Part shown: one piece after another, positions 7,665 through 12,053 of the stretch
Layout of the letters: every line of letters begins with the position of its first letter
How positions within the stretch are numbered: position 1 is the stretch's first letter
DNA from: Candidatus Bathyarchaeota archaeon
GTDB lineage: Archaea; Thermoproteota; Bathyarchaeia; Bathyarchaeales; DTEX01
DNA: 12,053 nt
Direction: 5' to 3'
NCBI GenBank assembly: GCA_021158305.1
Contig: JAGGUU010000023.1
Location: 1-12,053, forward strand
The notes under the pieces: model-generated
Database searches by the model: none
The model's input: only the letters and a program-made list of their open reading frames with translations
What the model was told of the DNA's origin: nothing
Made by a program: the position numbers and the translations under genes

Positions 7665-7991
7665 ATGGCTGAATTAGCTACAATACTCTCAACATTAGAA
7701 AAATACCTTAATGATTGGACACCTTGGATAGCTTGGAAGGCCGAGGTCTTCATCTTCTTAATATGTTTCTTCTGCTTCTTCCTAGGGGGTCTTGCAATTG
7801 CAGACTTAAAGATGAGATCGAGGCCTAGAAAGGGCTTCTTACCGTTTCCGACGACCCGTGGCGACAGGATCTTCGTCGGGATAATGCTGTGGATAATAGT
7901 GATTTTGGCGATATGCGCTGCAGGACTTCCAAGCTACTTAAGTTTAATAATAGGAATTCCTCTTGTAGTACTGATTGTGTTGAAGGGGTGA
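7665..7991 (+). CDS. Small DUF2160-like membrane protein of a polyol ABC importer
   Basis: A 108-residue membrane protein with hydrophobic segments at about 26-47, 68-87 and 91-107. Its distinctive middle is RKGFLPFPTTRGDRIFVGI (55-73). I recall the same GFLP-x2-TTRGDR-hFhG core in bacterial DUF2160 proteins encoded between the permease and binding-protein genes of glycerol-type importers. Two Trp-containing patches (WTPWIAW, 18-24) precede the first helix. The role of the family is not known to me; its constant presence with this transporter type suggests an accessory or assembly subunit. It starts three bases after the permease stop and ends six bases before the first ATPase start, so it belongs to the operon. 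The identification rests on a remembered motif plus exact gene context. Confidence 0.75.
   Translation: MAELATILSTLEKYLNDWTPWIAWKAEVFIFLICFFCFFLGGLAIADLKMRSRPRKGFLPFPTTRGDRIFVGIMLWIIVILAICAAGLPSYLSLIIGIPLVVLIVLKG
7985..7991 (+). promoter_or_regulatory. Ribosome binding site deciding the TTG start of the first ATPase
   Basis: GGGGTGA at 7985-7991 overlaps the stop of the DUF2160-like gene and lies six bases before TTG 7998. No ATG fits upstream of the first conserved strand, so this site supports a TTG start. Confidence 0.55.
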
Positions 7992-7997
7992 ATTTCA

Positions 7998-9104
7998 TTG
8001 ACCGAAGTGGTGATCGAAAACATTACAAAACAGTTTAGGGGAGTGTCCATTCTTGAAAACGTGAATTTTAAGGTCAGGTCCGGTGAGGTCGCTGTGATAT
8101 TGGGGCCCTCGGGAGCCGGAAAGACAACACTGCTGAGAATAATAGCCGGCACGGAAAGTCCGGATCAGGGAAGAATATACTTCGACGGAGAGGATGTGAC
8201 GAGTAAGCCTCCAAAAGAGCGAGATATCGGGATGGTCTTCCAGACATTCGCCCTATATCCTCATATGACCGTTTACGACAACATCGCTTCACCGTTAAGG
8301 GCTAAGAAGACTTCTGAGGCGGAGATTAGGAAACGAGTACATGAGATAGCTGAACTACTGGGGATAAGTCATATTCTGAATAAAAGGCCTCAAGAGTGTA
8401 GCGGTGGAGAAGCTCAAAGAGTCGTAATAGCAAGGGCGTTGGTTAAAAATCCGAAAATCTGCCTCTTCGATGAGCCCTTAACAAACTTGGATTACAAGGT
8501 TAGAGAGGTACTGCGAATGGAGATAAAGAGATTATTCAAGGAGCTGAAGATCACGGCGATATACTCGACGCCAAATCCAGAAGAGGCAGCAGCACTAGGA
8601 GAAACATTGATCCACCTTAGAAATGGTCGAGTGATTCAAATAGGGATGGTTAGAGAATGTTTCAAACATCCTAAAGACGTCGAGGCCGCAGCTTGCTACT
8701 CACCTTACGGCGTTAATATACTGGAAGCCACATGTCTGAAACAGGAACGTGGCAAAGTCCTTAAGGTGAATGATAAATTGTCTATAGACGTTGGAAATCA
8801 TTCAGAGATCGTCGAAGGAGAGGAATATCTAATTGGAATATACCCACATGATATCTTCCCCGCCGAAGCCGGATTAAAAAATGCTTTAAGAATCCCCGTC
8901 ACCGTAGATTTTCTTGAAAACACCGGATCTGAGTTGATCATCAACATGAGGGTTGGAGATAAATTGTTACGCATGTTGAGCACAGAAGTTGAGAGAATAC
9001 GCGAATTCGAACGGCTTCAATACGTATATGTACCGCTTGAGAACATCATAATATTTAGGAAATCTGATGAATCCCGAGTTTGCAACCTGGGGGTGAACGT
9101 ATGA
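7998..9104 (+). CDS. ABC transporter ATPase 1 (GlpS-like), H-loop histidine missing
   Basis: A 368-residue ATPase of the MalK/UgpC group: nucleotide-binding domain about 1-235, then a TOBE-like regulatory domain. Walker A is GPSGAGKT (36-43), the Q-loop glutamine is Q82, the signature is ECSGGEAQR (133-141), Walker B is ICLFDEP with catalytic E159, and the D-loop is NLD (163-165). At the switch position, where the family has VTHDQ, this protein reads STPNPEEA (190-197), so the histidine is replaced by P192. Walker A, B and signature are therefore good, but its own ATP site lacks the switch residue. I recall a similar loss (a T-T-E-P-type switch) in bacterial GlpS-like proteins, so it is probably a family trait rather than decay. 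The start is TTG 7998, backed by GGGGTGA. Its stop overlaps the next start by four bases (ATGA), implying a 1:1 partnership. Confidence 0.92.
   Translation: MTEVVIENITKQFRGVSILENVNFKVRSGEVAVILGPSGAGKTTLLRIIAGTESPDQGRIYFDGEDVTSKPPKERDIGMVFQTFALYPHMTVYDNIASPLRAKKTSEAEIRKRVHEIAELLGISHILNKRPQECSGGEAQRVVIARALVKNPKICLFDEPLTNLDYKVREVLRMEIKRLFKELKITAIYSTPNPEEAAALGETLIHLRNGRVIQIGMVRECFKHPKDVEAAACYSPYGVNILEATCLKQERGKVLKVNDKLSIDVGNHSEIVEGEEYLIGIYPHDIFPAEAGLKNALRIPVTVDFLENTGSELIINMRVGDKLLRMLSTEVERIREFERLQYVYVPLENIIIFRKSDESRVCNLGVNV
9089..9096 (+). promoter_or_regulatory. Ribosome binding site deciding the ATG 9101 start of the second ATPase
   Basis: GGGGGTGA at 9089-9096 lies four bases before ATG 9101, which overlaps the stop of the first ATPase as ATGA. 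This start is preferred over an in-frame TTG at 9080, which would add seven residues of no family character. Confidence 0.6.
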
Positions 9105-10168
9105 CGAAGATAACCTTAGAAAATATCAGCCACTCATACGATGGTGGAAAAACGTGGGCTATCTCCGACATAAATTTGATTTTTGAGTCGGGTAGGAGAT
9201 ACGCCCTACTCGGCCCCTCCGGATGTGGAAAGACGACGATGTTGAAGATAATCTGTGGGGCTCTTCGGCCAACGAAGGGAAAGATATACTTTGACGACGT
9301 TGACGTAACGGATTATCCGCCTGAGAAGAGGAGTGTGGCGATAGTCTTCCAATTTCCAGTGGTTTATAGGATGTCTGTGCTAAATAACCTACTCTTTCCA
9401 CTAATGAATGTCAATATACCAAAGGCTGAAAAACTCAAAAAGGCTCGCCACATCGCCGAGATGCTTGGAATAGATAATCTCTTAGACAGGCCTGCACATA
9501 GGCTCGGACTGGCAGATAAGCAAAGGGTCTCTATAGGCCGCGCACTAGTAAGGGATGTGGACGTAATACTCCTAGACGAGCCTATGAGCTCCATCGAACC
9601 AGATAAACGTTATGAATTGAAGAGATTGCTCATTGAAGTGAGCAAAGACATGAAGAGGACCATGATCTTCGTAACGCATGACCAGACTGAGGCTTTAACA
9701 TTTGGGGAGAAGATAGCTGTAATGTCTCCTAACGGAAGGCTTTTACAATTTGGAACATTTGAAGAAATCTATCATTCACCAGCACACGAATTCGTAGGAT
9801 TCTTCATAGGATTCCCGGGAATGAACATAATCGAAGGAAAGGTGGTAGAAGGAGGCGTAGATCTGGGTCCCTTCAAATTGATTCTGAAGGAGAAAAAGTT
9901 ACCACTAAGGGTTGGTGAAGAGGTTAAAATTGGAATAAGGCCGGAGCATATAAGGATTGCATTAAGCCAAACAGAGGGCTATGTACCTTTTGACATCGTC
10001 TACGCGGAGGACTTAGGGCGAAGGTCGATGATACTGCATCTCCGTAACGAGGAAGTTCTCTTAAAAGCTAGGATTTCAAAAGAAGTATCTGGCATTTCAA
10101 AGGTATGGGTCAAGATTCCCGAAGAATATATTGTCTTCTTCGACAAATCTGGTAGAAGAGTTGCATAA
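9101..10168 (+). CDS. ABC transporter ATPase 2 (GlpT-like), degenerate LSGGQ signature
   Basis: The second ATPase, 355 residues, also MalK/UgpC-like with a C-terminal TOBE-type domain (about 243-350, containing IGIRPEHIRI). Walker A is GPSGCGKT (38-45), the Q-loop is Q84, Walker B is VILLDEP with catalytic E160, and the switch VTHDQTEA (191-198) keeps H193. The signature, however, reads LGLADKQRVSIGRAL (135-149) instead of LSGGQ, and the D-loop is SSIEPD rather than SNLD. This is the reverse of the fault in the first ATPase. In an ABC dimer each site joins the Walker motifs of one subunit to the signature of the other, so this protein's Walker motifs plus the SGGE of ATPase 1 would form the working site. 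I recall the ADAKQ-type signature in bacterial GlpT-like ATPases. The next gene starts two bases after its stop. Confidence 0.92.
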   Translation: MTKITLENISHSYDGGKTWAISDINLIFESGRRYALLGPSGCGKTTMLKIICGALRPTKGKIYFDDVDVTDYPPEKRSVAIVFQFPVVYRMSVLNNLLFPLMNVNIPKAEKLKKARHIAEMLGIDNLLDRPAHRLGLADKQRVSIGRALVRDVDVILLDEPMSSIEPDKRYELKRLLIEVSKDMKRTMIFVTHDQTEALTFGEKIAVMSPNGRLLQFGTFEEIYHSPAHEFVGFFIGFPGMNIIEGKVVEGGVDLGPFKLILKEKKLPLRVGEEVKIGIRPEHIRIALSQTEGYVPFDIVYAEDLGRRSMILHLRNEEVLLKARISKEVSGISKVWVKIPEEYIVFFDKSGRRVA

Positions 10169-10170
10169 CC

Positions 10171-11406
10171 ATGTCCCCTATCTATATAGCATTAGTTGGT
10201 CTAGGAAAAATGGGGGAGGCGATACTACGCCATATCAGAAAGGTGAAGGACGCAAAGCTTGCAGTCGCAGTCGAAATAGATTTAACAAAGGGTAAAAAGG
10301 TTCTAGAAAATTCTGGAGCCAAATTCTCAATTGCGCGGTCGGTTGAGGATGCGTTACGTATCATTGAGAGAGGCGAGGTGGCTCTGACCGACGACGCATC
10401 CTTGGTAGCACAAGTTGAAGAGGTGGATGTGATAATAGATGCGACTGGAAATATACTCTCCGGAGCCCGTCTAGCGTGGGAGGCCATATTAAGACGCAAA
10501 AACATCGTTATGTTAAATGCGGAGACCGATGCAACCATAGGTCCTATACTCTCGAGATTGGCTGATTCTGCTGGGGTCATATATACAGGGGATATCGGTG
10601 ATGAACCGGGCACTATAATGCATTATCTATACAAGCCATTGACGGCCATGGGTATGGAAGTTATCGTTGCTGGGAAGGGTAAGAATAATCCACTAAATCC
10701 CCATGCGACGCCGGATGATTTAAGGGAGGAGAGCGCTAGAAGAGGATTAAATCCAAGAATACTGACATCTTTTGTTGACGGAACAAAGACCATGGTTGAA
10801 ATGACGATATTGTCCAACGCAACGGGCCTGCTTCCCGATATTAGAGGAATGCACGGCCCCACCGCGGAGCTCTCCGAGTTGATAAAAATCTTTAGGTTAA
10901 GATCGGAGGGAGGTATCTTAAACAGCTATGGTGTAGTCGACTATGTAATAGGTATAGCGCCGGGTGTTTTCGCAATCGCGCGGTCTGATGATGAGGTGAT
11001 AAACAGCAATCTAGAATATCTACGTGTGGGGAAGAGGCCGAACTTCCTATTCTATAGACCTTACCACCTGCCCGGGGCGGAAACTATTCTATCAGCAATA
11101 TATTCTGTAAGGTATAGAGAGGCGATAATCAGATCAAGCGGATACTATTCTGAAACAGTAGCCGTTGCAAAACGCGATCTCAGACCAGGAGATAAACTTG
11201 ATGGTGTGGGGGGTTTCACGGTTTATGGAGCTATTGAAAGAAGGGAGATCGCAAGAGGTGAAGGTCTTTTACCAATAGGCTTAGCTGAAGGCTGTATCTT
11301 ACGGAGGTCTAAGGCTGCAGACGACGTCATAACTTTTGATGATGTGGAGGTCCCTCAAAGCCTCTTATATAACTTATGGAATATGCAGCAAAAGATGCAA
11401 TGGTAA
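10171..11406 (+). CDS. NAD(P)-dependent Rossmann/SAF-domain oxidoreductase, DRL (DXR-like)/homoserine-dehydrogenase-like
   Basis: A 411-residue cytoplasmic enzyme. The N-terminal dinucleotide fold begins at once with ALVGLGKMG (7-15, GxGxxG) and continues to VDVIIDATGN (85-94). Middle motifs are GDIGDEPGT (140-148), GKGKNNPLN (168-176) and DGTKTMVEM (203-211), with K206 a likely catalytic residue. The C-terminus (about 328-398: AVAKRDLRPGDKLDG, then GLAEGCIL) is an SAF-like domain. This layout is that of the proteins often called homoserine dehydrogenase-like, which include the bacterial DXR-like reductoisomerase DRL first described in Brucella. Archaea make isoprenoids by mevalonate, so a MEP-pathway role is unlikely. 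As the last gene of the importer operon, two bases after ATPase 2, it more probably reduces or isomerises a sugar phosphate derived from the imported substrate. Substrate and reaction are not determined by the sequence. Confidence 0.8.
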   Translation: MSPIYIALVGLGKMGEAILRHIRKVKDAKLAVAVEIDLTKGKKVLENSGAKFSIARSVEDALRIIERGEVALTDDASLVAQVEEVDVIIDATGNILSGARLAWEAILRRKNIVMLNAETDATIGPILSRLADSAGVIYTGDIGDEPGTIMHYLYKPLTAMGMEVIVAGKGKNNPLNPHATPDDLREESARRGLNPRILTSFVDGTKTMVEMTILSNATGLLPDIRGMHGPTAELSELIKIFRLRSEGGILNSYGVVDYVIGIAPGVFAIARSDDEVINSNLEYLRVGKRPNFLFYRPYHLPGAETILSAIYSVRYREAIIRSSGYYSETVAVAKRDLRPGDKLDGVGGFTVYGAIERREIARGEGLLPIGLAEGCILRRSKAADDVITFDDVEVPQSLLYNLWNMQQKMQW

Positions 11407-11423
11407 CTCCCATTTTATTCGAA

Positions 11424-11885
11424 TTATTTGAATTCAGTTTCTTCGATCTCCTCAAGCCTCTTAAATCTATCAGCCCTTGAGTAGTCCGGCTCCTTGACCG
11501 AAAGCCAAGCATCTAATATTTCCTTCGCCAGATATTCGGTGATCAATCTCGCACTCAATGTTAGGACATTTGCATTGTTAAGCAGTCTAGCAAGGCGTGC
11601 TGTTTCAGGATCGAGGCATAGGGCCGCTCTAACACCCTTAACCTTGTTGGCAGCTATGGTTATCCCTGTTCCAGTAAAGCATATTAACACAGCGGTATCA
11701 GCTTCACCATTCACCAGCCTCTTAGTGGCAGAATACGCGGCATCAGGCCAGGGTACAGGCTTTCCATCCTTTAATGCTCCATCAACAAGAACCTTGTAAC
11801 CTCTTGACGTAAGTTCGTTAACTATGAAGTTCGCTACAGCATAAGGCTTGTCCGAAGAAACTATAACTTTTATCGCCGGCTGCAT
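11424..11885 (-). CDS. rpiB: RpiB/LacAB-family sugar-phosphate isomerase with altered active site
   Basis: A 153-residue isomerase of the RpiB fold, which interconverts aldose and ketose phosphates in the cytoplasm. The core LICFTGTGITIAANKVKGVR (67-86) holds the catalytic-cysteine equivalent C69 and the phosphate-binding GTGI loop, and NNANVLTLSAR (103-113) follows. Compared from memory with E. coli RpiB, two conserved spots differ: the DH pair near the N-terminus is D12-K13, and the HND ring-opening segment is L102-N103-N104, so the usual histidine is absent. The family covers ribose 5-phosphate, allose 6-phosphate, galactose 6-phosphate and tetrulose 4-phosphate isomerases, and these changes argue against plain ribose 5-phosphate. 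The gene converges on the SAF-domain enzyme with 17 bases between stops. A TATA-like site lies about 28 bases before its ATG. Confidence 0.85.
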   Translation of the reverse strand: MQPAIKVIVSSDKPYAVANFIVNELTSRGYKVLVDGALKDGKPVPWPDAAYSATKRLVNGEADTAVLICFTGTGITIAANKVKGVRAALCLDPETARLARLLNNANVLTLSARLITEYLAKEILDAWLSVKEPDYSRADRFKRLEEIEETEFK

Positions 11886-11909
11886 GCAATCATTTTACCC
11901 TTTCCAACC

Positions 11910-11916
11910 TAATTAA
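11910..11916 (-). promoter_or_regulatory. TATA-like element before the RpiB-family gene
   Basis: Read on the minus strand, TTAATTA preceded by a purine-rich stretch lies with its centre about 28 bases before the ATG at 11885. It sits in the 67-base gap after the upstream minus-strand gene. The position fits a leaderless start; the sequence match is modest. Confidence 0.3.
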
Positions 11917-11952
11917 CCTTTTCTTCCCGATCTGCTGAATAAACTTCATTTA

Positions 11953-12053
11953 TTAGGAGAAGATGGGGCGTCTCGACAGGAGCTTAGGTAGGGGTAAGGG
12001 TTTGAACGGCTTGTCCTTAACTTCTTCACCGATTCTCTTAACGAGTTCTTCAG
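11953..12053 (-). CDS. C-terminal end of an unrecognised minus-strand gene (partial)
   Basis: On the minus strand an open frame enters from the right edge and stops at TAA (11953-11955). The 32 complete residues begin EELVKRIGEEVKDKPFKPLP and end KLLSRRPIFS. The charged helix followed by a basic, proline-rich tail looks like a real protein C-terminus, but I do not recognise the family. It lies 67 bases upstream of the RpiB-family gene on the same strand, so it may share a transcript with it and belong to the same pathway. The plus strand here is also open for about 30 codons but gives a serine/glycine/leucine-rich sequence of low plausibility. Confidence 0.45.
   Translation of the reverse strand, partial: EELVKRIGEEVKDKPFKPLPLPKLLSRRPIFS

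Noticed and set aside
9080..9100. TTG 9080 as the start of the second ATPase
   Set aside because: The extra residues include the ribosome binding site for ATG 9101, and the ATGA overlap with the previous stop is typical of coupled ATPase genes.
10182..10613. Minus-strand open frame of 143 codons within the SAF-domain oxidoreductase gene
   Set aside because: Antisense of a clear Rossmann domain; the translation is Ser/Ala-rich with no recognisable motif or start site.
11494..11799. Plus-strand open frame of 101 codons opposite the RpiB-family gene
   Set aside because: The minus strand encodes a full RpiB-type core; the plus frame is low-complexity Ala/Leu/Ser and is a shadow.
1..12053. Search for tRNA or rRNA genes, insertion sequences, CRISPR arrays, toxin-antitoxin or defence genes
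   Set aside because: None was found by eye; the coding space is filled by transport and carbohydrate-type enzymes, and no gap between genes exceeds about 120 bases.

Overview
The window is most likely from a thermophile-like archaeon of the Thermoproteota or a neighbouring lineage (for example Bathyarchaeia or Korarchaeia); I cannot place it more finely. The evidence is an archaeal-type class I DhnA/FBP-type aldolase, a protein of the glycerol-1-phosphate dehydrogenase family, a Tat-like signal followed by a Thr/Val/Pro-rich linker on the solute-binding protein, heavy use of AGA/AGG for arginine, and TATA boxes placed about 28-30 bases before start codons, as in leaderless archaeal transcripts.

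Layout. Bases 1-95 hold the C-terminal tail of a probable FGGY-family sugar/polyol kinase. It is followed by a class I aldolase (136-921) and a glycerol-1-phosphate dehydrogenase/AraM-like dehydrogenase (981-2120). Then comes a large solute-binding protein with its own promoter and a poly-T terminator (2204-4033). A B12-binding radical SAM protein (4144-5844) stands between it and the rest of the transporter. A tight operon follows: two permeases (5965-6837, 6837-7661), a small DUF2160-like membrane protein (7665-7991), two different ATPases (7998-9104, 9101-10168) and an NAD(P)-dependent Rossmann/SAF-domain enzyme of the DXR-like (DRL)/homoserine-dehydrogenase-like group (10171-11406). Converging on it on the minus strand is an RpiB/LacAB-family isomerase (11424-11885). 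Upstream of that on the minus strand is the C-terminal end of an unrecognised gene (11953-12053).

How the genes fit together. The order SBP, permease, permease, DUF2160, ATPase, ATPase, with two non-identical ATPases, matches the parts list of the bacterial glycerol/polyol importers of the GlpSTPQV type. The enzymes around it (kinase, metal-dependent polyol-phosphate-type dehydrogenase, reductoisomerase-like enzyme, sugar-phosphate isomerase, aldolase) make a plausible uptake-and-catabolism locus for a polyol or short sugar. The substrate is not known from sequence; glycerol, a tetritol or a branched polyol are candidates.

Main points of interest: the ATPase pair shows complementary loss of catalytic motifs (the first lacks the H-loop histidine, the second lacks the LSGGQ signature), predicting one working and one dead ATP site. 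The RpiB-like protein has lost the usual ring-opening histidine, which would suit a substrate that does not cyclise. A DRL-like enzyme sits in a catabolic archaeal locus, where an isoprenoid MEP-pathway role is unlikely.
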